DNA from: Chlamydiia bacterium
GTDB taxonomy: Bacteria > Chlamydiota > Chlamydiia > Chlamydiales > GCA-2402025
DNA: 64,000 nt
NCBI GenBank assembly: GCA_030427725.1
Contig: JAUICV010000001.1
Coordinates: 124,001 to 188,000, forward strand
Direction: 5' to 3'
A model generated the notes under the pieces. The model did not search any database and was not told the origin of the DNA. It worked only from the letters and a program-made list of their open reading frames with translations. The first letter of the stretch is position 1. Every line of letters starts with the position of its first letter. The translations under genes and the position numbers were made by a program. This document shows positions 16,733 through 25,355 of the stretch, one piece after another.

Positions 16733-18193
16733 CTAAGAGGATTTTTTGACAATACCGTTAAATTCAACTCCAGCAAATCTCATAAGCGTTTCATAGCGCT
16801 GAACGGGTTTGGTGAAAGATTTTTTTTCAATTTCTTTGGGGTTTATGGATTCTTGAGAGGGTTTTTCCAGGGTGGAAACTTCAGTTGTTTGTAAATTCTT
16901 TTCTTTAGTTTCGGATGAAACGCTGGTCTGCTTTAATTCGTTGATTGGGTTTGTTGTGTGTTGCTTTTTGGGCGTTGTCTCTTCTACTGCTTTTAAAGTT
17001 TCTAAGGGGAGAGGGGAGTTTATGGGAGTGGCAATTTCGTTATTGTCACTAGGGGTGGGTGTTTTATTTAGAAGCCTTGCAGTAATTTCTTCAATACTCA
17101 TAGCTTTAGAGCTTCGAATGAGATGCAAGAAAATTAGCTCAAGGTGTGATTTTTTTAGGGGAGTTTGTTGGAAAATTTCTAATTGAGATAGGAGATAATC
17201 ACAAATGTCTAAGCATTTTTCTTTAGAAAAATGTTTTGCCGACTCTTCTAAAAACTTTAATTGCTTTTCTGGAATATGGCTTTTATCTAGAACATCTAAT
17301 TTTAATTTTAAGATAGTTTGGTAGTGTTCGATTAGTTTGTGTATAAACAGGTTTAGGTCTTTTCCCTCCTCGTAAAGAGCGTTTGCTATAGAAAAACTTT
17401 CTTTAAGATTATAGCTCAAAATAGCTTGATCGAGTCTGAAAAATAAATCGCTAGAGACAATTCCTAGAAGATGGGCGACATCATCGAAAGTGATTCGATC
17501 TTGCTTAAAGCAGAGCATCTGATCAAGTAAAGACTCTGCATCTCGCAGAGACCCATCAGCGACATCACATAAAGCCAAAAGGGCTTCTTTTTCGATATCT
17601 ATCGATAAGGACTTGGAAATATATTCAAGTTTTTTAAACAGTGAGCTCATGCTAATGCGCTTAAGATCAAAACGTTGGCATCTAGAAATGACTGTTGGTA
17701 AAATTTTATGAGGCTCAGTTGTTGCAAAGAAGAATTTCACATTTTCTGGAGGTTCTTCAAGTGTTTTTAAAAGAGCATTGAAGGCCTCTTTTGTGAGCAT
17801 GTGAACTTCATCAATAATATAAATTTTGTATTTTGATGAAGATGGTGCATAAATTGTATTTTCAGAAAGCTGTCTAATATCATCAATGCCACGGTTTGAA
17901 GCGCCATCTATTTCTAAAACATCTAGAGATGAAGACGAAGTAATTTCATGACAAGAGCTGCAAGTGTTACAAGGCTCTGCATCAGCTCCAAGGTTTTTAC
18001 AATTTAGAGCTTTAGCGAAAAGTCTAGCTAAGGTTGTTTTACCACTGCCTCTAGAACCACAGAATAAATAAGCATGAGATGTTTTATTTTTTAGGATCGC
18101 ATTTTTTAAGACTTGAACGACAGCTTCTTGCTCATAAACATCTTTAAAGCATTGAGGTCTAAAGGTTCTTGGTATAGATGTGTAGCTACTCAT
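16733..18193 (-). CDS. dnaX: DNA polymerase III subunit gamma/tau
   Basis: DnaX is the ATPase of the clamp loader. The AAA+ domain has Walker A GSRGSGKTTLARL near residue 46, a four-Cys zinc module near 65-81 (CKNL ... CNTCSSC), the DExx box YIIDEVHML, and ATTEPHKILPTVISRCQRFDL with the arginine finger. The collar domain follows to about residue 365. The C-terminal tail is short and rich in Thr, Pro and Lys, so at 486 residues this looks more like gamma than a full tau. I saw no obvious frameshift signal. The ATG at 18193 is the first in-frame start before the conserved TFRPQ region. Confidence 0.95.
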   Translation of the reverse strand: MSSYTSIPRTFRPQCFKDVYEQEAVVQVLKNAILKNKTSHAYLFCGSRGSGKTTLARLFAKALNCKNLGADAEPCNTCSSCHEITSSSSLDVLEIDGASNRGIDDIRQLSENTIYAPSSSKYKIYIIDEVHMLTKEAFNALLKTLEEPPENVKFFFATTEPHKILPTVISRCQRFDLKRISMSSLFKKLEYISKSLSIDIEKEALLALCDVADGSLRDAESLLDQMLCFKQDRITFDDVAHLLGIVSSDLFFRLDQAILSYNLKESFSIANALYEEGKDLNLFIHKLIEHYQTILKLKLDVLDKSHIPEKQLKFLEESAKHFSKEKCLDICDYLLSQLEIFQQTPLKKSHLELIFLHLIRSSKAMSIEEITARLLNKTPTPSDNNEIATPINSPLPLETLKAVEETTPKKQHTTNPINELKQTSVSSETKEKNLQTTEVSTLEKPSQESINPKEIEKKSFTKPVQRYETLMRFAGVEFNGIVKKSS

Positions 18194-18364
18194 GGGCTGT
18201 GGGGTCCTACTTGCAAATATGGAAAAATTTCATTGTAGAGAAGAGTTTTTTTTTCGTCTCCAACATCTTAATTGACATACACTATATAGTCAGTAATATG
18301 AGAAATAAATATAGATTAAGCAAAATAGCGAATTTTGTAGGTAATTTGTTTGTTTTTGTTTGCT

Positions 18365-18370
18365 TATAAT
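18365..18370 (+). promoter_or_regulatory. Possible -10 box before the HD phosphodiesterase gene
   Basis: A perfect TATAAT occurs 65 bases before the ATG at 18435. It is preceded by a T-rich stretch with TTTG-like elements but no consensus -35 box. A start just downstream would place the hairpin at 18376-18400 at the very 5' end of the transcript. The call rests on position and one hexamer only. Confidence 0.35.
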
Positions 18371-18375
18371 GGATT

Positions 18376-18400
18376 AATCAGTGGACAATGCCCACTGATT
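18376..18400 (+). promoter_or_regulatory. Leader hairpin upstream of the HD phosphodiesterase gene
   Basis: A perfect 9-bp inverted repeat, AATCAGTGG and CCACTGATT, flanks a 7-base loop. It begins six bases after a TATAAT box and ends 34 bases before the ATG. No T-run follows, so it is not a standard terminator for this strand. It could be a 5' mRNA stabiliser or an operator for a dimeric regulator. Confidence 0.45.
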
Positions 18401-18434
18401 CTCAAGTAGTTAAAAGGGCTTATATGAGGGCCTG

Positions 18435-20564
18435 ATGGCAGAAGATGAAAAAAGTCTAGGGGTAGGGTCAAAGACTTTACACTGGACCCAGTGGCTTAAA
18501 AAAGACAATCTCGGCAGTAGACTTATTATCGGATTTATCATGATGATCAGTCTCGCTGCATTTTTGCACTTTAGAGAAGTTCGTATCGAAATGCTTGAGC
18601 TTGGAATGACAGCTAAGCGCTATATTGTGGCTCAAGTTGACTTTGAATTTCCAGATCAAGAATCTACACTTGTTATGAGGCAAGAGGCCCTCAAAGACAT
18701 TGGTCAAATCTATCAAATTAATGGCACGGAAGTAAAAGAGAGACGATTTAATTTTGAGAATTTCTTAATCCACCACCAAAACTGGCGAGATGAGTTATCG
18801 AATTCTACTTTTGATGAGATGAATAAGATAGCAGATATCGTAGAGGATCAGCTTTTTGTTACTAGGTTTACCGATGCTAGAACCATTAAGAAAATGGATG
18901 AGCTTAAACTAAGCGCAAAGGACTACTTTGTTGTTCCTCCTCATAAAGGGAAAAGGGCTATTTTACCAGCGCCGTTCTGGCATCAAATCAAGATAAAAGT
19001 TCTAGCAAAAAAATATCCAGCGAAGTCAGTTGATTTTATTATACACTACTTCGAGAAATTTCAATGGACGTTAGATGCTGATGTCACTTCTCAAAAAAAA
19101 CTTCGAGATATTGTAGGAGAAAGTGTTCCTGAAAAAATTTCAAAAATCCGATCGGGTTCTAGAATTTTAGATCAGGGTGAAAAAGTTTCCTCTAAACATA
19201 TTGCCATGCTTCAGGCAATGAAGGGTGCTCTTAATGAAGGAAGAAATCTTTGGCAACCGTTGACGATTTTAGGAAGTCTTTTATTTGCTTTTCTAATAAC
19301 TGCGCTAGGGACCTACTACTTTAAATACAATCATAGAGAGATGCTTAAAAACGTCTCTAAATTAGGTCTTTACGCCACAATTGTTATTATTACGCTCGTC
19401 TTTTCTAAACTAGCTGAATTTTTCCTTCTGAAGAATACATCAGCTGTAATGGAACTATTTCGATATCCAATCTATGTCCCATTTGCTGCTATTTTGTTGA
19501 CGGTTTTACTGGGCTCAGAAGTTGCTTTATTTTCAACCTGCTTTTTATCTGTCCTTTTAGGGATTTCGCTTGCAGTTGATCATAGCCGTTTTTTAGTTAT
19601 GAATCTGATTTTAGGTGTTGTAGCTATTATTCTTTCTAGAGCACTTAGGAAAAGAAAAGAGGTCTTTGGAGTTTGTGCTAAAATTTGGGGATGTGCGATT
19701 CCCATCTTAGTCTCTTATAATCTTATATCTAATAGCTTTTGGAGTTTAGCCTTTATTGGGGACTTGGTATCTACATTAGGGTTTATGCTTTTAACATCGA
19801 TCTTAGTGATAGGTTTTTTACCTCTTTTAGAGTCTGTCTTTCATGTTATGACAGATATTACCTTAATGGAGTACATGGATCCTAATAATGAGCTGCTAAG
19901 GAGACTTTCTGTTGAAGCTCCCGGGACTTATCAGCATTCATTAGTAGTAGGTACTTTATCCGAAGCGGCGGCTCAAGCGATAGGAGCTAATGGATTATTT
20001 TGTAGAGTCTCTACTCAGTATCACGATATAGGTAAACTGTTTAATCCTCATTACTTCACAGAGAATCAGATGGGTGGGTTCAATATCCATCAGCTTTTAA
20101 CCCCCATTGAATCTTCTCAAGTTATCATTGCTCATGTCACAGAGGGTGAAGCCTTAGCTAAAAAATATGGTCTACCACAAAGTTTTATCGATATAATAAG
20201 AGAGCACCATGGAACGACTTTGGTTTATTACTTTTATTGCAAGCAAGTTGAACTAGCAGGCGGAGATGTCGATAGTGTAGATGAGTCTAAGTTTTCTTAT
20301 CCCGGGCCAAAGCCAAGAACAAAAGAATCTGCGATTATTATGATAGCAGATACAGTTGAAGCCGCTTCTAGGTCATTAGATGAGGTCAGTGAAGAGTCTT
20401 TGACGGAATTAATCGATCGACTTGTTTCGGATAAGCAAGAAGAAGGGCAATTTGAAGAGTGCCAGTTGACTTTTGAAGAGCTGGGGCTTGTAAAAAAAGC
20501 GATCGTTAAAACACTTGGTGTGACAAGGCACCTTCGCGTAAAATATCCATCCAAAAAAAGATAG
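18435..20564 (+). CDS. 7TM-HD family membrane phosphodiesterase (PgpH/YqfF type)
   Basis: The 709-residue protein has an N-terminal membrane segment, a large extracytoplasmic domain of about 230 residues, a cluster of about seven membrane segments near residues 275-470, and a cytoplasmic HD domain. HD motifs are complete: H in YQHSLVVG near 501, the HD pair in TQYHDIGKL near 530, EHHGT, and the downstream Asp in MIADTVEAASRS. This is the architecture of PgpH, which hydrolyses cyclic di-AMP. That activity is an inference by family; Chlamydiae are known to make c-di-AMP. The ATG is preceded by GAGGG four bases upstream. The protein is full length. Confidence 0.88.
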   Translation: MAEDEKSLGVGSKTLHWTQWLKKDNLGSRLIIGFIMMISLAAFLHFREVRIEMLELGMTAKRYIVAQVDFEFPDQESTLVMRQEALKDIGQIYQINGTEVKERRFNFENFLIHHQNWRDELSNSTFDEMNKIADIVEDQLFVTRFTDARTIKKMDELKLSAKDYFVVPPHKGKRAILPAPFWHQIKIKVLAKKYPAKSVDFIIHYFEKFQWTLDADVTSQKKLRDIVGESVPEKISKIRSGSRILDQGEKVSSKHIAMLQAMKGALNEGRNLWQPLTILGSLLFAFLITALGTYYFKYNHREMLKNVSKLGLYATIVIITLVFSKLAEFFLLKNTSAVMELFRYPIYVPFAAILLTVLLGSEVALFSTCFLSVLLGISLAVDHSRFLVMNLILGVVAIILSRALRKRKEVFGVCAKIWGCAIPILVSYNLISNSFWSLAFIGDLVSTLGFMLLTSILVIGFLPLLESVFHVMTDITLMEYMDPNNELLRRLSVEAPGTYQHSLVVGTLSEAAAQAIGANGLFCRVSTQYHDIGKLFNPHYFTENQMGGFNIHQLLTPIESSQVIIAHVTEGEALAKKYGLPQSFIDIIREHHGTTLVYYFYCKQVELAGGDVDSVDESKFSYPGPKPRTKESAIIMIADTVEAASRSLDEVSEESLTELIDRLVSDKQEEGQFEECQLTFEELGLVKKAIVKTLGVTRHLRVKYPSKKR

Positions 20565-20622
20565 TGGTTTTTTTTAAGATCATGTTAAGGTCGATCTAAT
20601 TTTTTTTAATTTGGGGGTGCTA

Positions 20623-21114
20623 ATGTCAAAGCCAGTTACAAATTTAATGCGTATTGAATATACAACAGGTGCTGTATCTAAATCTCTGTGTCCAATGTTT
20701 GCCAAAGTTGTTTCTATTAGTGGTATTCGTGAAAAGATATCTAAAGTAGTTCATTTTGATGAAAATCCACCTACACAAGAGCTAGTTTTTTCTAGCATGG
20801 GAGAAGGAGAGGTTAGTGTTTCTCTGCCAAAAAGTTCAACTTTGAGAATTCAAAATTCATGTGTTTTAAGTCATCCTGATCATAGTGAATTTGACGATAA
20901 ACTGTTAAATCATGCAGCATTAAAGGCAAATCTCTTAGGAAAAGAAACTATTTCAGCGATATCTAGAAATAAAACAACAAGTGAAATTTTAAGAAGGAAT
21001 GGTTTTGAAAATCCAGTAAATTGGCAAGCCCAAAATGGATCAGCATCTTTTTTCTTTAAAAGAGTCGCTAAGCCCTATATAAGCGGAGAAGAGATAGCTT
21101 TTTTAAACAATTGA
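20623..21114 (+). CDS. Small GNAT-like protein (copy 1)
   Basis: This protein has 163 residues from the ATG at 20623; a TTG four codons upstream is less likely. The C-terminal half looks like the second half of an acetyltransferase (GNAT) fold: a helix (DDKLLNHAALKANLLG), a strand (TISAISRN), a helix (TTSEILRRNGFENP) and a final strand (ASFFFKRV). The NGFE element matches the 'R-GFE' that ends the fourth helix in many GNATs. The N-terminal half is not recognisable and I see no acetyl-CoA loop (Q/R-x-x-G-x-G/A). The next gene encodes a protein with the same C-terminal plan, so the pair is probably a diverged duplication. Catalysis is doubtful. Confidence 0.6.
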   Translation: MSKPVTNLMRIEYTTGAVSKSLCPMFAKVVSISGIREKISKVVHFDENPPTQELVFSSMGEGEVSVSLPKSSTLRIQNSCVLSHPDHSEFDDKLLNHAALKANLLGKETISAISRNKTTSEILRRNGFENPVNWQAQNGSASFFFKRVAKPYISGEEIAFLNN

Positions 21115-21224
21115 GCAAATGAGTTCATAATACTTCTAAATGATCTAGCTAGTTATTACTAGAATAAATCTTTTCGTGATGATAACATCTTGCTTCCGAA
21201 TTTATTTTATATGGGGAAAGTTAG

Positions 21225-21662
21225 ATGGCTTTTGTTTCAAAATTATTTGCCGCGGTTGTTGGGGGTGCTGAACAGAAAGTGCTTACAGCTCCTTTTTTAC
21301 GAGAGTTTAATCCAACTTGCAAGACTGCTGTATTCGCTCAATCAACTTTTAAAGCGGGAATTTCTGGAATTGAAGAAACCCCCAACGTTGTCGCTGAAGC
21401 AAAACCGTTTCCAACCAAAGTAGAAATCAATGGGCGGGTTCTTTCTAAGAAAACCTGGTATTTCCAGGGTTGGTTTGAGGGAGATATTAATAATGATGAG
21501 GCACTTTTTGACTCACTTTCAGAGGTAGCTAGGTTGGAAGGAATGGATTCTATTGCAGTTAGGTCTACATCAAACTCTGCGAATAGTTTCTTTAGAGCAA
21601 GGGGTTTTGAGTCGGTTGCCAGTCTTACAGATAAAAGTGTTTTATGGTTCCGCTCTCTTTAA
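21225..21662 (+). CDS. Small GNAT-like protein (copy 2)
   Basis: The 145-residue protein starts at an ATG with GGGGAAAG about eight bases upstream. Its C-terminal half follows the GNAT plan: DEALFDSLSEVARLEG (helix), MDSIAVRSTSN (strand), SANSFFRARGFESV (helix) and SVLWFRSL (strand). This parallels the preceding gene product, and both lack an obvious acetyl-CoA pyrophosphate loop. The N-terminal half includes a WYFQGWFEGD segment that could be an earlier core strand. I cannot assign a substrate. The 3' end overlaps the convergent phosphomutase gene by 4 bases. Confidence 0.65.
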   Translation: MAFVSKLFAAVVGGAEQKVLTAPFLREFNPTCKTAVFAQSTFKAGISGIEETPNVVAEAKPFPTKVEINGRVLSKKTWYFQGWFEGDINNDEALFDSLSEVARLEGMDSIAVRSTSNSANSFFRARGFESVASLTDKSVLWFRSL

Positions 21663-23422
21663 TTTGAAAAGAATTGAGTTTGTAACGAATCTAAAAATCT
21701 TTGTAATTTCTTTGTGGCTAGGTCATATTGATTCTCAAAATCTTTGCTTAGTGGTTGGTTAGTTGAAGCGTAGATTTTGATCTTAGGTTCAGTTCCTGAG
21801 GGTCTGATGATAAACTGAGATCCATCTTCTATCTTCAAAGATAGAACATTTGATTTTGGTAGTTTAATAGTCTCTTTAGTGCCTGAGATCACATCTAGAG
21901 AATATGATTCAAGATAATCACAAATCTCAACAACTTTTAGGCGATCCAATTGAGTTGGTGGGTTTTCTCGTATTGTTTGAATCTGATCGTTCATGCGCTT
22001 TAGAGCTTTCTGTCCGCCTGGTAGTTTAATCGCTAACTGTTTTTCTACATAAAGACCATATTTATTATAAATTTCGAGAAGTAAATCAAATAAGGTAAGA
22101 CTCTTTTCTTTTTGAAAAAGCGCTATTTCAGAAAGAAGGCACGATGTGATAATAGCATCTTTATCTCTTGCATGTGTTCCATACAAAAATCCATAAGACT
22201 CTTCAGCTCCAAATAAAAACTCTAGTTCATCGGGTGATTCTTCAAACTGTTTGATCTTTTCCCCAATATACTTAAATCCTGTAAGTGTCTCTAGATACTT
22301 TACCTTAAAATCATCTGCTATTTTTTTTAACAACCTAGTTGTAACAATCGTTGAAATGATCACGTGGTTGTTACTCAATCTTTTCTGCTGTGAATAAGTG
22401 TTTAGTAAAAAATAGGTACAGATAGTGGCAATTTGATGGCCATTTAAAATATACGGGTTATCGTTATGTAAAATACAAGCTCCCATGCGGTCAGCATCTG
22501 GATCGGTTGCGATTAATAGATCAGAGTTGGTCTCTTTTAAAAGCTTAATCCCTAATCCAAGTGCTTGTTCCTCCTCAGGGTTAGGGGACGGCGCGAAGGT
22601 GAAATTTTCGTCAGGGTCCTTTTGCTCTTTAACGTATGTGACATTTGAAAATCCCCAAGACTTTAAAGCAGGTTCCATAAGAGTTTTTCCTGCTCCATGT
22701 AAAGGGGAGTAGATTACCTTTAGATCTTTCCCTTTTTGTTGACACAGCTCTGTGTGATTTTGAAGCTTGGTAAGAGATGATATATAAGCCTTGTCATCAG
22801 TTTCATCAAGATAGGAAATGTTCGTGGAAGTTTCGTCAGCTAGTTTGATTTGACATAGGTCTTTAACGTGTTCAACATGCTTAATAATTGCGTTATCATG
22901 AGGAGGAACAACCTGTGCGCCATCGCTCCAATACACTTTATAGCCGTTATATTCTGGTGGGTTATGAGAAGCTGTTATCATAACAGCTGCGCTAGCGGCA
23001 TTATTTCTGCATGTAAAAGATACAAAAGGAGTAGGTCTTAACTCATGTGAGACAAAAACCTTTATATTATTCCCGGCGCAAACCTTAGCAGTTTCCATTG
23101 CAAAAAGTTTTGAATTTTTCCTGTTATCAAAACAAATTACGACAGATGGATTGTTATGATTTTGCTCTTTGATATAGTTGCAAAGGCCCTGAGTTGCTTT
23201 TCTAATGGTGTAAATATTTAGCCTGTTGCTACCGACTCCCATAATTCCCCGCATGCCAGCAGTTCCAAAAGAAAGGTCTTTATAAAAGGCATCTTCAAGT
23301 TCATCTTTATTGTGCTTAATGAGCTCTTCGACTTGTCTTTGAGTTTCTATGTCATAGGGGGCCTTAAGCCACTCTTTTGCTTTGTTTAAAGTAGGGTTTT
23401 CTTGGGAGGTGTTTGTATCCAT
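21659..23422 (-). CDS. Phosphoglucomutase/phosphomannomutase family
   Basis: This is an alpha-D-phosphohexomutase of 587 residues, the length of the PgcA/PGM2-like subgroup. The phosphoserine loop is TASHNPPEYNGYKVYW near residues 147-162, the metal-binding loop DPDADRMG near 306, the sugar-recognition loop GAEESYGFLYG near 402, and the phosphate-binding loop RPSGTEPKIKIY near 550. All catalytic elements are intact. It interconverts hexose 1- and 6-phosphates, probably glucose for glycogen or sugar-nucleotide synthesis. Two such genes are common in Chlamydiae and I cannot tell which this is. The start is ATG. Confidence 0.93.
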   Translation of the reverse strand: MDTNTSQENPTLNKAKEWLKAPYDIETQRQVEELIKHNKDELEDAFYKDLSFGTAGMRGIMGVGSNRLNIYTIRKATQGLCNYIKEQNHNNPSVVICFDNRKNSKLFAMETAKVCAGNNIKVFVSHELRPTPFVSFTCRNNAASAAVMITASHNPPEYNGYKVYWSDGAQVVPPHDNAIIKHVEHVKDLCQIKLADETSTNISYLDETDDKAYISSLTKLQNHTELCQQKGKDLKVIYSPLHGAGKTLMEPALKSWGFSNVTYVKEQKDPDENFTFAPSPNPEEEQALGLGIKLLKETNSDLLIATDPDADRMGACILHNDNPYILNGHQIATICTYFLLNTYSQQKRLSNNHVIISTIVTTRLLKKIADDFKVKYLETLTGFKYIGEKIKQFEESPDELEFLFGAEESYGFLYGTHARDKDAIITSCLLSEIALFQKEKSLTLFDLLLEIYNKYGLYVEKQLAIKLPGGQKALKRMNDQIQTIRENPPTQLDRLKVVEICDYLESYSLDVISGTKETIKLPKSNVLSLKIEDGSQFIIRPSGTEPKIKIYASTNQPLSKDFENQYDLATKKLQRFLDSLQTQFFSN

Positions 23423-23493
23423 AGAGCTCGGAGTTTGAGATTTATTTTAGGGCCTAAATTCCAAACTTAAGGAGTTGTTATATAAATGACAAA

Positions 23494-23958
23494 TTAAAAA
23501 AACTGGGCTCTTGTCTCAAGATAGCGAAGAAGCTGCTTTTCAATATCCTCTTTTGAAACAAGAGTTGCATTTTCATGGTTAATGCCTTCACAAAACTTAG
23601 CTTCATTGTCCCAATCTTTTTTTGTTTTGATATTTTCAAGCCAATAGGGATAAGTTTTACACTGCTCAGGCCTAGCTTCATATACAGAGCAGTATTTTCC
23701 TTCTCTTAGAAAAATGCAGTCATAATTTTCTGGATCTTCTTTTAATGAGTGTTTGTTATCAACTTTGCGAGCATAAGTTTTTAAAAACTCCTTTTCAGAT
23801 ATATTAAAATGCTCCGCTAGTTTTGCTAAGTCAAATTTTGTAAGCCAAACAAATCCTGGAGCTCCTGTGCAGCATTTGCCGCATCCTGTGCATTTAAAAT
23901 ATACTCCATCTTCATACCAAGGCTTGTCATCTTTGATTATAGGAAGTTCATTGCTCAT
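23494..23958 (-). CDS. YkgJ-family cysteine cluster protein
   Basis: The 154-residue protein has the characteristic cysteine cluster: CTGCGKCCTGAPGF near residues 23-36, a middle Cys in NYDCIFL, and CSVYEARPEQCKTYPYW near 92-108. Such proteins are thought to bind zinc or an iron-sulfur centre; their role is not established. The ATG at 23958 overlaps the stop of the upstream metallophosphoesterase gene by 4 bases, so translation is probably coupled. Confidence 0.88.
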   Translation of the reverse strand: MSNELPIIKDDKPWYEDGVYFKCTGCGKCCTGAPGFVWLTKFDLAKLAEHFNISEKEFLKTYARKVDNKHSLKEDPENYDCIFLREGKYCSVYEARPEQCKTYPYWLENIKTKKDWDNEAKFCEGINHENATLVSKEDIEKQLLRYLETRAQFF

Positions 23959-24824
23959 ATCTGAGTCCTTAATGTTTTAACTTTTGACCATAGGTTTGTC
24001 TGCTTGTAGTGGTAAGCAGAGACTTCGAATAATGAATCTTTGATCTCAATCGAATTATAATAAGAATGAGATTTATGAGAGAGAGAGCCACTTTCTAAGA
24101 TGATAGGGTATCCTTGTTTTCTAAGATCCGCAATAGTGTTTTTGTGAGTGTGGCCATGAAGATAGGCGATAACATTAGGATATGATTTCAGAGTGTTTTG
24201 CAGCAGATGAGCGCCTTTTAAACTTCTTCTCTTGGACTCGTGTTGAAGTAAGGGATAATGGTTAAGTAAAATGATATGATCTTCGGAAGGAATGCTATCG
24301 AGAATGTTTCCGAGTTTGATATCTTGCTCAAGGCTGTATAACCCTTGAGATAGGTAAACAGGGCATGCGATGGTTGTATCTAAGGAGACTAGCCAAAGGT
24401 GATCAGCGAGCTGCTCCTTGGAAACTCTATGTTTTTTTAAAGACGATAAACTCTTCGGAGAATAGGGCTCAAAATATTTATAAAAAGTTTTTTGTTTTTC
24501 ACATTTTTTTAAATAGCAATCGTGATTACCAGGAATGACGAAAACCGATAGCCCCATGGCGATTAATTGGTCCAAATATAACTGAGCTAAAGCAAATTCT
24601 TTATTGAGAGAGGTTGTTGTAAAATCACCTGTAATGAAGACATGGGTATAGTTTTTGTCTTTTAAGTAATTTAAAAACTCAAAAGGTCTAGGATTTAAAT
24701 GAATTTTTCGTCTGTTAAGAATTACGTTTAAATTTCCAATCCATCGTTTGGAAAAAAATTGAGAAGGGGAAAGCAAGATCTTTGAAAAATGGAGATCTGA
24801 TATATGAGCAATCTTTAAAGCCAT
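23955..24824 (-). CDS. Calcineurin-like metallophosphoesterase
   Basis: This is a cytosolic phosphoesterase of 289 residues with all dinuclear-metal motifs in order: ISDLHF at residues 8-13, TGDFTT near 65, GNHDCYL near 98, LNHYPLL near 187 and HGHTHKN near 223. No signal peptide is seen. The substrate cannot be told from sequence; the family includes cyclic-nucleotide and UDP-diacylglucosamine hydrolases. The gene overlaps the downstream cysteine-cluster gene. Its ribosome-binding site AGGTG lies inside a perfect hairpin immediately before the ATG, suggesting translational control. Confidence 0.9.
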   Translation of the reverse strand: MALKIAHISDLHFSKILLSPSQFFSKRWIGNLNVILNRRKIHLNPRPFEFLNYLKDKNYTHVFITGDFTTTSLNKEFALAQLYLDQLIAMGLSVFVIPGNHDCYLKKCEKQKTFYKYFEPYSPKSLSSLKKHRVSKEQLADHLWLVSLDTTIACPVYLSQGLYSLEQDIKLGNILDSIPSEDHIILLNHYPLLQHESKRRSLKGAHLLQNTLKSYPNVIAYLHGHTHKNTIADLRKQGYPIILESGSLSHKSHSYYNSIEIKDSLFEVSAYHYKQTNLWSKVKTLRTQI

Positions 24825-24826
24825 AC

Positions 24827-24847
24827 TACACCTAGTTTACAGGTGTA
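24827..24847 (-). promoter_or_regulatory. Hairpin that buries the Shine-Dalgarno of the metallophosphoesterase gene
   Basis: On the minus strand the leader reads TACACCT, a 7-base loop, AGGTGTA, then GT and the ATG at 24824. The two 7-base arms pair perfectly. The downstream arm contains the AGGTG ribosome-binding site, and the upstream arm contains its complement CACCT. Translation would need the stem to open. Confidence 0.5.
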
Positions 24848-24884
24848 AGTATAGCTGAACAATTATAAATTATCAGGTAAATTT

Positions 24885-25223
24885 TTAGGATTTTGATTTA
24901 TATAGGTCATCTTTATGGCGGTCTCTTTTTTTGTGTTCTAAAGATTTTCTTTTAGCGATTTTTTGTGAAAATTCGTTCTGATGGTGAATGTGATCAGGCT
25001 CAGTTTCAAACCCTACCTCTTTAGGAGAGCTTCTTTTCGAGTGTTTTTTCATGTGCTTTTTTTTCTTTCTGGGGAGTTTTTCCATATGTTCTGGGTCAAA
25101 TTGATCTTTGAAATGAGGGTTTTTTATAAGTTTTTCTGGAGTGATAGACGTTTCTTTCTCATTGGTTGATTCTCTAACGGCTTTTTTCCGTTGGTGTTCA
25201 TAATAATGGTCTGATTTCTTCAT
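24885..25223 (-). CDS. Highly charged basic hypothetical protein
   Basis: The 112-residue protein is extremely rich in Lys, His, Arg and Glu, with runs such as PRKKKKHMKKHSKRSS near residues 51-66, and has almost no hydrophobic core. It is probably disordered and may bind nucleic acid. I recognise no family. The ATG is preceded by AAAAGGGG about six bases upstream, which supports real translation. A 14-bp inverted repeat lies directly upstream of that site. Confidence 0.6.
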   Translation of the reverse strand: MKKSDHYYEHQRKKAVRESTNEKETSITPEKLIKNPHFKDQFDPEHMEKLPRKKKKHMKKHSKRSSPKEVGFETEPDHIHHQNEFSQKIAKRKSLEHKKRDRHKDDLYKSKS

Positions 25224-25235
25224 AAATGCCCCTTT

Positions 25236-25279
25236 TAATTTAACTAAAACGTCCTCTCGACTCCATTTTAGTTAAATTA
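25236..25279 (-). promoter_or_regulatory. 14-bp inverted repeat abutting a ribosome-binding site
   Basis: The arms 25236-25249 and 25266-25279 are perfect reverse complements of 14 bases (TAATTTAACTAAAA and TTTTAGTTAAATTA) around a 16-base spacer. The inner edge touches the AAAGGGG ribosome-binding site of the basic protein gene. It may be an operator palindrome for a dimeric regulator or a leader hairpin. It has no following T-run on the minus strand. Confidence 0.45.
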
Positions 25280-25355
25280 GATCAAATATTCAAAAATTAT
25301 TTACATTAAAAAATTCAGAAGTTTTAACGCATTGCAGCTAACTGTGTTGGGAGAT

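Noticed and set aside
18262..18300. TTGACA-based promoter upstream of the HD gene
   Set aside because: A TTGACA is present but no acceptable -10 box lies 16-18 bases downstream; the TATAAT at 18365 is a better candidate.
20570..20610. A terminator after the HD phosphodiesterase gene
   Set aside because: AGATC/GATCT gives only a 5-bp stem with an 11-base loop before a T-run, too weak to call.
21190..21423. A protein in the alternative frame overlapping GNAT-like copy 2
   Set aside because: It overlaps the well-supported frame starting at 21225, which has a good ribosome site and protein-like composition.
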